From Rhodospirillum sp. UBA1311 (GTDB lineage Bacteria; Pseudomonadota; Alphaproteobacteria; Rhodospirillales; Rhodospirillaceae): 37,276 nt of DNA. Where the stretch lies: positions 1 through 37,276 of the forward strand of contig DBTR01000008.1 of NCBI GenBank assembly GCA_002307145.1, given 5' to 3'. Below, piece after piece: positions 14,712 to 23,632 of this stretch; positions within the stretch are counted from its first letter, which is position 1; each line of letters begins with the position of its first letter. The notes under the pieces are model-generated. The model searched no databases and was not told where the DNA came from. It was given only the letters and a program-made list of their open reading frames with translations. Position numbers and translations under genes: made by a program.

Positions 14712-16661
14712 TCAAGGTTTTCCGGTGGTGACGCGGTGGATGAGTTCGCCGCAGTCGGTGTCTTCGCCGACGCCCAACTGGATCGTCGGGATCAGCGCGG
14801 CAAGCGGCGTCAAGACCGCGCCGAGCAGCGCCGCCGCGCCGCCGCGCACCGCGGCTTCCGCCCCCGGCAGGATCGTCGGGCTCTTGAGCGGGCCCGAGAT
14901 ATTGATCGGCGCGGGGATCGAGCCGACCGTCGGGTGCTTGCCTTCGGTGCGGATGCGATAGTCGATCTGCTCGGTCTTCAAGTTCACCGAGCCGTTGCCG
15001 TAGATATTGTCCGCCTCGGTGTCGATCACCACCACCTTGGTTTCGAGCACGCCCGCCTTCAACGGCATGTCGACCACCATGCAGCGCAGTGGGCTGCGCG
15101 TCGGCAGGCCGAGCGCGTTCACCACCGCGTTGCCGAATTGCAGGCCGGAGAGGCTGACCAGCAGCGAACTCAGGTCGCCGCCGGTCATGATCAATATCAG
15201 CTCGCCGTCGCCGTTGCCGAGGAAGGTCGCCATCGAGTTTCCGGTGGCGTGCAGCGTCGCCTTGCCGCCGAGCGTGCCTTCGCCCTCGAACACCTGGGTC
15301 GCCTTCATCAGCCGCGACAGCGACAGATGGCGGAAATCGACGTCGGCGCGCATCCGGGTGCGATCCTGGGCCAACGGTTCGAGGTCGATGTCGGCCTCGA
15401 TCCGGCCGTCGCCCACGCCGAGGGTGAGCGGCTTCAGGGTGATCCGGCCATCCTTGATCGTAAGGTCCGCGCCGATCGAATCGAAGGGCATGTTCCTGCC
15501 CTTGATCTTCGCGCCGCGATAGGTGAGGTCGACGTCGGCGGCGCGGATCTTCGGCATGTTGATCGGCTCGTCGGGGAGGAGCTTGGGGTCGGCCTTCGCC
15601 GCCGCGAACTCCTGCTTCTGCTGCTGCGTCTGCTGGGCGTTGGCGTCGCCCGGCTGCGCGCCGATGAAGCCGCCGAGGTCTTCGAGATCGACGCTTTTCG
15701 AAGCGAGGTCGGCAACGACGTGCGGGCGCTCGCTACCCGGGTCGACGGCGATGGTGCCTTCGAGATCGCTGTTGCCGACCTTGCCGGAGAAGTTCTCGAA
15801 GCGGATCTTGCCGTCGGCATAGGCGAGGTTGCCGGTGACCTCGTAGGACGGCGTCGCCGGAATCGGCACGCCGGTGAGCGGCATCAGCGCCGCCATGTCG
15901 GCCCCGGCGAAGCTCAGCTTCACGTCGATGCCCTTGAAGTGCAAGGGGTCCTGCACCGTGCCCACCAGCGTCACCTTGGTCGGGCCGTTGGCGAGGCGCA
16001 GGTCGATGGGATAGGGCTGGTTCTCCTCCTGCAGCGCCAGCACCGCGCCGCCGATCAGCCGCCCGGTGATCGGCTGCCCGGCATAGCGCCCCTTGGCGTC
16101 CACGACGATCTGCGGCTTGCCGGTCGGCTCGGCGACGCGCGTCGCGATGGTGAGGTCGAAGTCGGCCTTGAGCTTGGGGATCACCACCTTGGCGTGACCG
16201 TCGGCGATGGTGAGGTTGCGGATTTCCGGCGGCTTGGCGTCGGGGTCGGACGGCGTGTCGGAGGTCGGGAAGGTATAGTTGTTCTGCCCGTCGTCGGTCG
16301 CGGCGACGTACACCTCGGGGCGTTCGACGGCGATCTGCGGCAGGCTGACGACGTGGCGACGGACGTAGGCGACGACGTCGATATCGACGCTCAGGCGTCC
16401 GACCCTGGCGAACGGAGCGTTCTCCGGTGCCGGGAAGTTCTCGGGATTGCCGACGACGATATCGTCGAGGGTCACCCGCATCACCCGGCCGAGGTCGACG
16501 TCGAGATCGCCGATGCTCACCGGCCGTCCCGCCGCCGCGCTCGCCCGCGTCTCGATCAGCGGGATGAACCACGCCCACGACCAGAACGCCGCGACCAGCA
16601 CCAGGACCACGGCGACTCCGCCAACGATCTTGGTCCAGGTGGGGATGCGGCGCGCGGCCAT
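14712..16661 (-). CDS. AsmA family protein
   Basis: A 649-residue protein with a single N-terminal membrane anchor (residues about 13-35) followed by a large beta-rich periplasmic region. The anchor junction (FIPLIETRASAAAGRPVSIGDLDVDLG) and the later repeats of DLTIKDGRITLKPLTLGVGDG type are characteristic of the AsmA/YhjG group. The C-terminal part (GDLSSLLVSLSGLQFGNAVV; PINISGPLKSPTILPG) matches the AsmA_2 region. Relatives form bridges that move phospholipid between inner and outer membranes. It is transcribed towards the aldarate operon and shows no link to it. ATG 16661 has no strong Shine-Dalgarno sequence but gives an ideal anchor. Confidence 0.9.
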   Translation of the reverse strand: MAARRIPTWTKIVGGVAVVLVLVAAFWSWAWFIPLIETRASAAAGRPVSIGDLDVDLGRVMRVTLDDIVVGNPENFPAPENAPFARVGRLSVDIDVVAYVRRHVVSLPQIAVERPEVYVAATDDGQNNYTFPTSDTPSDPDAKPPEIRNLTIADGHAKVVIPKLKADFDLTIATRVAEPTGKPQIVVDAKGRYAGQPITGRLIGGAVLALQEENQPYPIDLRLANGPTKVTLVGTVQDPLHFKGIDVKLSFAGADMAALMPLTGVPIPATPSYEVTGNLAYADGKIRFENFSGKVGNSDLEGTIAVDPGSERPHVVADLASKSVDLEDLGGFIGAQPGDANAQQTQQQKQEFAAAKADPKLLPDEPINMPKIRAADVDLTYRGAKIKGRNMPFDSIGADLTIKDGRITLKPLTLGVGDGRIEADIDLEPLAQDRTRMRADVDFRHLSLSRLMKATQVFEGEGTLGGKATLHATGNSMATFLGNGDGELILIMTGGDLSSLLVSLSGLQFGNAVVNALGLPTRSPLRCMVVDMPLKAGVLETKVVVIDTEADNIYGNGSVNLKTEQIDYRIRTEGKHPTVGSIPAPINISGPLKSPTILPGAEAAVRGGAAALLGAVLTPLAALIPTIQLGVGEDTDCGELIHRVTTGKP

Positions 16662-16744
16662 GATCTGGTTGTCCCGGTGGTTGGGTTTACAACTTGATTA
16701 ATCCCCATGGCGTTGCATTGGTTCCGCCGCGCGGCCGCCGCGAT

Positions 16745-16773
16745 TTGCCAAAACCCGGAACCTGTGGTAGAAC
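16745..16773 (+). promoter_or_regulatory. Candidate sigma-70 promoter for DUF6455 gene
   Basis: TTGCCA (16745-16750), 17 bp, then TAGAAC (16768-16773) on the plus strand. This would start transcription about 100 bp before the ATG at 16886. Pattern match only. Confidence 0.4.
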
Positions 16774-16885
16774 TTACGAGCTAGTTTAGCAGCGCTCCTG
16801 ACAGAATTCCGGCAGCATTCCCGACGGCGACGCGGTTCGCCGCGGGGTTCGCTTCCGCCGGTTTCGGCATGTGGTGGAGGGTACG

Positions 16886-17140
16886 ATGGGCATCTTCGAT
16901 TGGCTGACCAAGCGCGGCGACCGCCAGGGCGAGAGCTTCGCGCACATGGCCGAACGCACCGGCACCAAGCTCGACCCGGCCGAGGAGGGGATGGGCCCCG
17001 CCCTCGATCAGGCGATGCGCCGCTGCCTGATGTGCGGCCACGACGTCGAGTGCCGCGACATCGAGCCCCACGCCGAAGCGCTCGAATATTGCCCCAACGC
17101 GCCGTTCTTCGCCGCCCACGGCGGCAGCTGCAAGGGCTAA
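16886..17140 (+). CDS. DUF6455 family cysteine-rich small protein
   Basis: An 84-residue soluble protein with cysteines at 47, 50, 56, 69 and 82: CLMCGHDVEC, then EYCPNAPFF, then SC near the end. This spacing fits DUF6455, a small alphaproteobacterial family; the cysteines could bind a metal, although no function is known. ATG 16886 follows GGAGG; GTG 16871 is an unlikely earlier start. Its TAA stop overlaps the stop of the converging tcuB gene by four bases, so the transcripts meet with no terminator between them. Confidence 0.85.
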   Translation: MGIFDWLTKRGDRQGESFAHMAERTGTKLDPAEEGMGPALDQAMRRCLMCGHDVECRDIEPHAEALEYCPNAPFFAAHGGSCKG

Positions 17141-18249
17141 TCCACCGCTTCGACCTTGCGCGTCCTGCGCTCGTGGGCATAGCGCGCCAGCGCGGCGAAG
17201 CGATAGAAGCCGTGGACGAACTTCCCGTACGGGAACGACAGGAACAGCGCGAACACCAGTCCGAGGTGGAGCGCCAGCAGCAACCCCATCGCGGCGGTGT
17301 CGCGCAACGCCAGCAGCAGCATCCCCGAAAGCCCGCTCAGGCAGAGCATCCAGAGAAACGCCGCGCCCATGCCGGTGTGCGTCGCGATTGCGGCGTCGCG
17401 CTTGGCGCGCTCGGCCAGCAGCCCGAGAGGCCCGACGACGAGGCCGACGCCGCCCAGTGCGCCGAGAACCACCACCGGGTGCCAGAGCGGATACGGCGCC
17501 TGCGCGCCGAACTCGTGGAACACCGTGGCGAGGCCGGTGGCGGCGAAGCAGAGGGCGAAACCGTAGAAGGTGGCGTGATGGAACAGCCGCCGCCGGTCGG
17601 TTTCGGGGCGTTCCCCGGCGTTCATGCAGCCCATGCCGCCGCCGTCGAGGTATTTCAGGCTGGCGGCGTCGCGGCACGCCTGCCAGATCTCCGCCCATCC
17701 CACCGCCTGCGCGTCGGTGCCGCGCCAGAAGCGGCGCACGCCGATGCCGATCGCGGCGATGGCGTAGACGAACGCCGCGCCGAACAGCCCCGCCATCGCC
17801 CAATGCGGCATCATCCGGTAGAAGCCGCCCTCGCCGCCCACCGGGGCGAACAGCGCGCCCGGATCGTTGGCGGCGACGAAGCCCGCGACGAACACCGCCA
17901 CCGACAGCGCGGCGGCGAACGTCACCCAGAGGCCGTGCCGCGCGAACGCGCCCGCGAACGCGGCGGGCCAAACATTGCGGGCGTAGGTTTCGTCGCGCAG
18001 GGCGGCCATCGCCACCGGCACGTTGATCGCGAACTCATGCGGCGGCGCGTATTGGCAGTCGTAGTAACAGGCGCCGCAGTTGTGGCAGAGGTTGGCGAGG
18101 TAGTCGGCGTCGCCGCCGTCGAAGGCGCGGCGCAGCTCCATCGCCGGGAACACCGCGCACAACCCCTCGCAATAGCGGCAGGCGTTGCACACCGTCATCT
18201 GCCGCACCACTTCCGCCTGCGCCGAGGTCAGGGCCTCAAGCTTGGACAT
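17137..18249 (-). CDS. tcuB: TcuB-like iron-sulfur membrane electron-transfer protein
   Basis: A 370-residue protein in two parts. The N-terminal domain carries two [4Fe-4S] ferredoxin-like clusters, CNACRYCEGLC (C21, C24, C27, C31) and CHNCGACYYDC (C55, C58, C61, C65). The rest has about six membrane segments with several histidines. This is the architecture of TcuB/CitB, which takes electrons from the reduced flavin of TcuA and passes them to the membrane quinone pool. Its start lies 14 bp inside the end of tcuA. As the only TcuB in the window it may serve both TcuA-like flavoproteins. Function is known for tricarballylate use in Salmonella; the substrate here may differ. Confidence 0.92.
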   Translation of the reverse strand: MSKLEALTSAQAEVVRQMTVCNACRYCEGLCAVFPAMELRRAFDGGDADYLANLCHNCGACYYDCQYAPPHEFAINVPVAMAALRDETYARNVWPAAFAGAFARHGLWVTFAAALSVAVFVAGFVAANDPGALFAPVGGEGGFYRMMPHWAMAGLFGAAFVYAIAAIGIGVRRFWRGTDAQAVGWAEIWQACRDAASLKYLDGGGMGCMNAGERPETDRRRLFHHATFYGFALCFAATGLATVFHEFGAQAPYPLWHPVVVLGALGGVGLVVGPLGLLAERAKRDAAIATHTGMGAAFLWMLCLSGLSGMLLLALRDTAAMGLLLALHLGLVFALFLSFPYGKFVHGFYRFAALARYAHERRTRKVEAVD

Positions 18250-19630
18250 GCGCCGCCCCCTCTCCCGCGATGCGGCCGAACACGCCGCCGATGGTCATGC
18301 CGATCCCGGCGAGGTAACCCTGGCCGAGGATGTTGCCCGCCATGATCTCCCCCGCCGCGAACAGGTTGGCGCAGCGCCGCCCGTCGGCGCGGATCATCCG
18401 CGCGGTCTCGTCCACCTTGACGCCCAAGTAGGTGAAGGTGATGCCGGGGCGGAGCGAATAGGCGTAGAACGGCGGCGTGTCGATCGGGCGGGCCCAGTGG
18501 GATTTCGACGGCGTCAGCCCCTCGGTGCGGCAATCGTCGTGGACGGTGTGGTCGAAGCTACCGGGCACGCAGGCGGCGTTGAACGCGGCGATGGTCTCCG
18601 TCGTCGTCGCCGGGTCGAGACCGATCTTCGCCGCGAGTTCGGGGATGCTCTCCGCCACCACCGGCGGAAACACCGAAGGCATGAACAGGCGGATCGCCTT
18701 TTCGTCGATGATCACATGGCCGATCTGGCCCGGTTGCGCCGCCACCAGCCGCCCCCAGATCGCGTAGCGCTTCGGCCAGAAGTCCTCGCCCTCGTCGTAG
18801 AAGCGTTGCCCCCCCGCATTCAGCACCACGCCGAAGGGCACGCAATCGAGCCGCGTCACGATGCCGCCGTCGAACTTCGGCGCGCGGCCGTCGATGGCGA
18901 CGGCGTGGCACTGGTTGGGCTCGCCCACCGCCGCGATGCCCTTGTCGAGCAGCAGCCGCAGCGCCTCGCCGCGATTGTAGGGGGTGCCTCGGATCAGGAA
19001 GTTCTGTGCCGCCGGACCCCAGGCCTGGGTCAGCCAGTCGATGTTGGCCTCGAAGCCGCCCGAGGCGACCACCAGTGCATCGGCCTGGATTTCGCGCCGC
19101 ACCCCACCGCTTTCGGCGGTGCCGCTGACGAATCGGTCGCCGTCGAGGACGATGTCGACGAGTTGGGTGTCGTAGTGGATGACGACGCCCAGGTCTTCGG
19201 CGGTGCGGTAGAGCGCGTTCAGCATCGAGCGCCCGCCGCCCAAGAAGAACGCGTTGGTGCGGCCGAGCGAAAGCGTGCCGCCGAGCGACGGCTGGAACCG
19301 CACGCCCTGCGCCCAGAGGAAGTCCCAAAGCTCGGCGGAGCGTTCGAGGGTCATCCGCGCCAGGAGTTCGTCGGTGACGCCCTTGGTGACGCGCATCAGG
19401 TCGTCGAGGAATTCCGCGACCGGATAGGGGCCGGTGAGGATGCCGTTGCCCGCGGTGTGGGCGACGCGCATGTTGCGGGTGTGGCGGGTGTTGCCGCCGC
19501 GATAGAACTTCGGCGCGCGTTCCAGCACGGTCACCCGTGCCCCGCCCCGCGCCGCGCTGATCGCCGCGCAGAGGGCGGCATTGCCGCCGCCCGCGACGAG
19601 TACGCTCGGGTCCTCTCCCGGTCCGGGCAT
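18236..19630 (-). CDS. tcuA: TcuA-like FAD-dependent tricarballylate dehydrogenase
   Basis: A 464-residue flavoprotein of the fumarate reductase/succinate dehydrogenase superfamily. It begins with an FAD-binding VLVAGGGNAALCAAISAA motif (residues 10-27), followed by RGGNTRHTRNMR, which fits TcuA proteins. The C-terminal block AAGEIMAGNILGQGYLAGIG closes the flavin site. TcuA oxidises tricarballylate to cis-aconitate. ATG 19630 is preferred because GGGGAGG precedes it and residue 10 already enters the FAD motif; an earlier in-frame start at 19672 would add 14 residues. It lies 19 bp after the GntR gene and overlaps tcuB. The exact substrate is uncertain. Confidence 0.9.
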   Translation of the reverse strand: MPGPGEDPSVLVAGGGNAALCAAISAARGGARVTVLERAPKFYRGGNTRHTRNMRVAHTAGNGILTGPYPVAEFLDDLMRVTKGVTDELLARMTLERSAELWDFLWAQGVRFQPSLGGTLSLGRTNAFFLGGGRSMLNALYRTAEDLGVVIHYDTQLVDIVLDGDRFVSGTAESGGVRREIQADALVVASGGFEANIDWLTQAWGPAAQNFLIRGTPYNRGEALRLLLDKGIAAVGEPNQCHAVAIDGRAPKFDGGIVTRLDCVPFGVVLNAGGQRFYDEGEDFWPKRYAIWGRLVAAQPGQIGHVIIDEKAIRLFMPSVFPPVVAESIPELAAKIGLDPATTTETIAAFNAACVPGSFDHTVHDDCRTEGLTPSKSHWARPIDTPPFYAYSLRPGITFTYLGVKVDETARMIRADGRRCANLFAAGEIMAGNILGQGYLAGIGMTIGGVFGRIAGEGAAHVQA

Positions 19631-19649
19631 TGCCTCCCCTTCAGCGGAG

Positions 19650-20399
19650 TCAGCCGACCGGCCGCTCCGCAAGTTCGCCGATCGCCGGCGCGAGTTCGGT
19701 CGGGCGTTCGGGCGCGGCCTCGGCGGTCTGGAGCGCCATGGTCGAATAGATCCGCGCGTTGCGGATATGGTTGCGCATCGCCGCCTCGGCCTTTTGCGGA
19801 TCGCGGGTCTTGAGCGCGGCGACGATGTCCTGGTGTTCCTGCAAGGCGGCGGCGGCGCGGCCCTGCATGGTGCTGGACTTGTAGCGGTAGATCCGCAGGA
19901 GATCGTAGAGATCGCCGCAGATCATCGAAATCAGGCGCTTGTTGCGGCTCGCCCGGGCGATGCGGAAATGGAAGTCGAAGTCGCCGGATTCCTGGTAGTA
20001 GCCCTCGCCGGTCTCGATGCTTTTCTGCGAGCCGTGTTCCTTCAGGAGCTTTTCGAGGCCGACGATGTCGGCATCGGTCAAGTGCTCGACGGCGAGCGCA
20101 CAGGCCATGCCTTCGAGGGATTCGCGGATCACCAGGAGGTCGTTGAGATCCGACGGACTCAAGGCCGCGACCCGCACGCCGATGTTGGGCGTACGCTCGA
20201 CCAGGGTGCGGCCTTCGAGACGGCGAATCGCCTCGCGCAACGGCCCACGGCTGACGCCGAGCGCGGTGGCGAGCTGTTGCTCGTTGAGCTTGGTGCCCGG
20301 CGGCAGTTCGCCGGTGATGATCGCGGCTTCGAGGCGTTCGACGACTTCATCGACCAGGGAGCGCGCCTGCACTTTTCCGGTTAGAGCGAGCTTCACCAT
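19650..20399 (-). CDS. GntR-family (FCD domain) transcriptional regulator of the polycarboxylate island
   Basis: A 249-residue FadR-subfamily regulator. The winged helix is at residues about 12-80 (AAIITGELPPGTKLNEQQLA, LGVSRGPLREAIRRLE). A helical FCD ligand domain follows with metal-binding-type histidines in DFDFHFRIARAS, QEHQDIVAALKTRD and RNHIRNARIY. FCD regulators usually sense carboxylates. AGAGGA precedes ATG 20399. It sits between an MmgE/PrpD gene and tcuA on the same strand. A TGTCAACA motif 10 bp upstream of its start codon recurs at four other places before island genes, so it probably controls itself and the island. The effector is unknown. Confidence 0.92.
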   Translation of the reverse strand: MVKLALTGKVQARSLVDEVVERLEAAIITGELPPGTKLNEQQLATALGVSRGPLREAIRRLEGRTLVERTPNIGVRVAALSPSDLNDLLVIRESLEGMACALAVEHLTDADIVGLEKLLKEHGSQKSIETGEGYYQESGDFDFHFRIARASRNKRLISMICGDLYDLLRIYRYKSSTMQGRAAAALQEHQDIVAALKTRDPQKAEAAMRNHIRNARIYSTMALQTAEAAPERPTELAPAIGELAERPVG

Positions 20400-20408
20400 G
20401 ATCGTCCT

Positions 20409-20420
20409 CTGTCAACAGTT
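20409..20420. promoter_or_regulatory. GntR operator candidate, site 1 (own gene)
   Basis: CTGTCAACAGTT, with palindromic outer halves CTGT/ACAG, lies 10 bp ahead of the GntR start codon and next to its Shine-Dalgarno sequence. Here the site cannot serve as a -35 for this gene, which supports a role as a true operator (roadblock autoregulation). Confidence 0.6.
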
Positions 20421-20449
20421 CGCGCGTCTCATAGTTGTAGCGGCGGACC

Positions 20450-21916
20450 TTAAGGAATCCAAGTCGTTTCCGGAGCTTCCTGCTCGGTATGAGTAGCGAA
20501 GCGGATCGGTTGGGCGGCGCCCTGCGGCTTGCCCCGACCCTGCATCAGCTTCATCACCAGGCCGATGTCTTTGGCGGATTCGAGGGTTTCGAGGCGCTCG
20601 AACAACGGCGCGATCTGTTCGCGCGGCAGGCTGCGGCGGGCACAGTCTTCGAACTTGATCCACATTTCGCTGTCGGTCATCGGATGGTTGCCGTCGCGCC
20701 CGACGACGTTGTCGACGCGCCGCGTCAGCCGCCGACCGTCGTTGAGGGTGACGCTCACCTCCGCGCCCCACTGCGCCTCGCCGTCTTCCGGCATGTCGGG
20801 ATGGGGTTCGGCGGTGGTGACGCCGAGAAGTCGCCGGATTTCCGGCTCGGCGAAGGCGGTGCCCTCGAAGTCCTTCAACCGCACCGCGCCGTCCAAAAGC
20901 GCGCGAGCGACGACGTACTGGACGCTGAACTTCGCCTGGAGCTGGGTTTGCGGGTCGGGGGCGTTGGTGTGGCGGAAGCGACGGATGTGGGGGCGGATTT
21001 CGAGCGCCGCGACGTCTTCCGCGCGCACGTCGTCCTTGTCGCGGAGTTCGAGCGCCATCATCACCGCCGGATGGGTGCTGCCGCAGCACGGGAACTGCTT
21101 GATCGCGATCGTCGGATCCTCGACTTCGAGCGGATTGCCCCAGTCGGCGAAGATCCGATCGACGTCGAAGGTACCGGGGCCGTTGAAGACGTTGAGAAAG
21201 CCCTGGTGATGCTCGAACGCGGCGGGATTGGCGGTGAAACCCTTCTCCGCCAGCAGCGCCGCGAGCACGCCGTCGCGGCCGCAATGGCCGATGTGGAGCG
21301 GCTTGGTCATGGTGCCGAAATTAGCCTTGAGCCCGGCGTCCAGCGACGCCGCAAGGCCGAGCGCGACGGCGGTCTTCTCGACGCCAAGCCCGATCAGGTG
21401 CGCCACCGCCGCCACCGCGCCGAACACGCCGAGCGTCGCGGTCGGGTGCCAGCCTTTGTCGTAGTGGTGGAAGTTGACGCCGCGCGCGATCCGAAGCTCG
21501 GTCTCGACGCCGACGATGTAGGCGGTGAGCACCTGGAGGCCGGAGAGCTTGCGCTCCTCCGCCACCGCGAACAGCGCCGGAACCAGCGGCACCGACTGGT
21601 GCCCGCCCAAGGTCGCGCAGAAGTCGTCGTAGTCGAGGGCGTGGGCAGCGGTGCCGTTGACCAGGGTGGCGTCGAGCGCCGAGGTGCGCCGGTCGGTGCC
21701 GAGGATCAACGAACTCCCCGGGCTGGTGGCGACGCCCGGCACCGACAGCAGAATCTGCACGCAGGGCTCGGGAATGCCGGCGAAGGTGACGCCGATGGTG
21801 TCGGTGATCGCGCGACGCGCCACGGCGCGCGCCTTCGGCGTCGCCTGCTCGGGGGTGAAGGCGAGAATCTTCTCGGCGAGGCGGGTGGCGATGGTGGGCG
21901 AGGCGATCTGGTTCAT
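20450..21916 (-). CDS. MmgE/PrpD family protein (paralogue 1)
   Basis: A 488-residue protein with the two-domain MmgE/PrpD layout: a helical domain up to about 270 and an alpha/beta domain behind it. The active-site segment reads HALDYDDFCATLGGHQSVPLV (D95, D97, D98, H106); a later KANFGTMTKPLHIGHCGRDGV segment matches the family's conserved K-P-x-H-x-G region. Members include 2-methylcitrate dehydratase, cis-aconitate decarboxylase and iminodisuccinate epimerase, so the reaction cannot be read from sequence alone. ATG 21916 overlaps the upstream flavoprotein stop as ATGA and is preceded by GGGAG. It lies 50 bp ahead of the GntR gene. A hydratase/dehydratase of the oxidised substrate is the simplest guess. 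Confidence 0.88.
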   Translation of the reverse strand: MNQIASPTIATRLAEKILAFTPEQATPKARAVARRAITDTIGVTFAGIPEPCVQILLSVPGVATSPGSSLILGTDRRTSALDATLVNGTAAHALDYDDFCATLGGHQSVPLVPALFAVAEERKLSGLQVLTAYIVGVETELRIARGVNFHHYDKGWHPTATLGVFGAVAAVAHLIGLGVEKTAVALGLAASLDAGLKANFGTMTKPLHIGHCGRDGVLAALLAEKGFTANPAAFEHHQGFLNVFNGPGTFDVDRIFADWGNPLEVEDPTIAIKQFPCCGSTHPAVMMALELRDKDDVRAEDVAALEIRPHIRRFRHTNAPDPQTQLQAKFSVQYVVARALLDGAVRLKDFEGTAFAEPEIRRLLGVTTAEPHPDMPEDGEAQWGAEVSVTLNDGRRLTRRVDNVVGRDGNHPMTDSEMWIKFEDCARRSLPREQIAPLFERLETLESAKDIGLVMKLMQGRGKPQGAAQPIRFATHTEQEAPETTWIP

Positions 21917-23424
21917 GCTGCGTGGCTCCCTGCGAAGCGGGCGGCGTTCTTCGCCGCGTTGCGCCCGGCGATGCGGCCGAAGGTCGCGCCCGACACCAAG
22001 CCGGTGCCCGCCGGATAGTTGTCGTAGAACAAGCCGCCGACCATCTCGCCGCAGACGTAGAGGCCCGGGATCGGCCGCCAGTCGGTGCCGACGACCTCCG
22101 CCTCCGTGGTGGTGCGCAGGCCGCCGAAGGTGAAGGTGATTCCGCCGGTGGCCGAATACGCATGGAACGGCGGACTGTCGAGGCGCAGGCCCCAGTTGGT
22201 CTTTTCGAGCGCGAGACCCTGGGTCGAGAGGCCGTCGGGCTTGGTCGGGTCGAAGCCGTCGTCGACGCCCTTGGCGGCGCGGTTGTAGGCCTCCAGGGTC
22301 TTCATCGCCTGCGCCTTGTCGTCGATATCGAGCTGCGCGACGAGATCCTCAAGGGTATCGGCGACGATCGGGGTGCTGGTGGAGTAGCGCGGCTCCAGGA
22401 GGTGGATCACTTTGGAATCGAAGATCTGCCAAGCCTTCGCCCCCGGTTCGGCGAGGATCGCGCGGCCGAACTTGGCATAGGTGAACAGCGCGCCGTCCTC
22501 GCCCTCGTCGACGAAGCGGTTGCCCTTGCGATTGAGCATCACGCTGTAGACGTAGCTCAGGCGGTTGCTGCGGTCGGTGAGTTCGCGCGGCGCGAACTCG
22601 CCCCAGTCGGCGGAGATCGGCGTGGCGTGGCAGCCGCTCCACTGCCCCCAGGGCATCGCGCCGATCGCCATCGCCATGCGCAGGCCGTCGCCCTGGTTGT
22701 AGGGCGTGCCGCGCACCTTCGCGCCGCCGATCTGGGCGCCGATATGCTGGGTGCGCATCTGCACGTTGGCCTCGAAGCCGCCGCAACCGAGCACCAGGCT
22801 CCGGGTCTTCAACAGGTGCAGCCCGGTTTCGTCGCGCACCTTGACACCCGCGATCCCGGCGCTGTCGTCCACCACCAGCTCCACCGCCGCGCTACCGTAG
22901 CGGATTTCGATGCCCAGCTTCTCGGCGGTGGCGAACCAACTGCGCGACAGGCCGACGCCCTCGTGCGCGGCGCGCACCACGAGGCCGCGCGCCCAGACCA
23001 TCAGGTTGTCCTTGCGCACCGCCGAGAGAGTCACCGCCGGTTCCATCGCGATGCCGCCGGTCCGGTGCATCCAGAACACCGTGTCTTTCGAATTCTCGAC
23101 CAGGAGGCGGGAGAGATCGGGGTCGGTGCGGCCGCTGGTGACACGCATCAGATCGCCGTGGAAGTCGGCCTTGGTGTAAGGCGCGATGCCTTCGTAGAAG
23201 TTTTCGTATTCCGCTTCCGCGCCGGGGATCAGCGGCGCGATCTCGCGCGGATCGTCAAGGGCGAAGCGCAGCACCGCGCCGCTCCAATGGGTATTGCCGC
23301 CCCGCATCTCGCGGGGCGCCTTCTCCAGCACCACCACCCGCCCCGCGCCGGTCTCCTTCGCCGAGACGGCGGCGGCGAGGGCGGCATTTCCCGCGCCGAC
23401 GACGATGACGTCATATCCATCCAT
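21913..23424 (-). CDS. FAD-dependent TcuA/fumarate-reductase-like flavoprotein (paralogue 2)
   Basis: A 503-residue flavoprotein with an N-terminal dinucleotide motif VIVVGAGNAALAAAVSA and the block RGGNTHWSG, where TcuA has RGGNTRHTRN. The C-terminus has GGITFTFGGLRTTTEAEV and GLYVCGEMVGGLFYDNYPAG, closer to general fumarate reductase/3-ketosteroid dehydrogenase-like members. It presumably desaturates a polycarboxylate, but a reductase role is equally possible. ATG 23424 follows GGGAG. It is the first gene of a minus-strand operon continuing to MmgE/PrpD, GntR, tcuA and tcuB. It has no TcuB of its own, so it may share the one at 17137-18249. Confidence 0.88.
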   Translation of the reverse strand: MDGYDVIVVGAGNAALAAAVSAKETGAGRVVVLEKAPREMRGGNTHWSGAVLRFALDDPREIAPLIPGAEAEYENFYEGIAPYTKADFHGDLMRVTSGRTDPDLSRLLVENSKDTVFWMHRTGGIAMEPAVTLSAVRKDNLMVWARGLVVRAAHEGVGLSRSWFATAEKLGIEIRYGSAAVELVVDDSAGIAGVKVRDETGLHLLKTRSLVLGCGGFEANVQMRTQHIGAQIGGAKVRGTPYNQGDGLRMAMAIGAMPWGQWSGCHATPISADWGEFAPRELTDRSNRLSYVYSVMLNRKGNRFVDEGEDGALFTYAKFGRAILAEPGAKAWQIFDSKVIHLLEPRYSTSTPIVADTLEDLVAQLDIDDKAQAMKTLEAYNRAAKGVDDGFDPTKPDGLSTQGLALEKTNWGLRLDSPPFHAYSATGGITFTFGGLRTTTEAEVVGTDWRPIPGLYVCGEMVGGLFYDNYPAGTGLVSGATFGRIAGRNAAKNAARFAGSHAA

Positions 23425-23508
23425 GTTCGCGTCTCCCGGTGATGTCGGCCCCTTCGTCGGCTGCGTCCCGACCTGCGTGCGGGGCTTCGAAGCGTTGTCC
23501 TACTTGAC

Positions 23509-23538
23509 GCTATACGGTGGAATTGATACTACTGTCAA
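23509..23538 (-). promoter_or_regulatory. Candidate promoter of the flavoprotein-MmgE-GntR-tcuAB operon
   Basis: On the minus strand a perfect -35 TTGACA (23538-23533) is followed after 18 bp by TATAGC (23514-23509), about 80 bp before the ATG at 23424. The -35 lies inside GntR operator candidate site 2, so bound regulator would block RNA polymerase. Confidence 0.55.
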
Positions 23539-23542
23539 CAGT
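23531..23542. promoter_or_regulatory. GntR operator candidate, site 2 (divergent region)
   Basis: ACTGTCAACAGT has outer halves ACTGT/ACAGT around CA. It is placed between divergent genes at 23424 (minus) and 23633 (plus) and could control both. Confidence 0.65.
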
Positions 23543-23632
23543 TGCCAATCTATCGCGTCCCGTGACGCGGCGCGGAAATCCTCGGCTCTCGCGCCATCCC
23601 CACGGGAATTTCGAGCAATGAGAGGGGACTAG

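Noticed and set aside
14736..16697. Long plus-strand open frame opposite the AsmA-family gene
   Set aside because: Antisense, low-complexity His/Asp/Arg-rich product; the minus-strand AsmA reading has clear family motifs and a membrane anchor.
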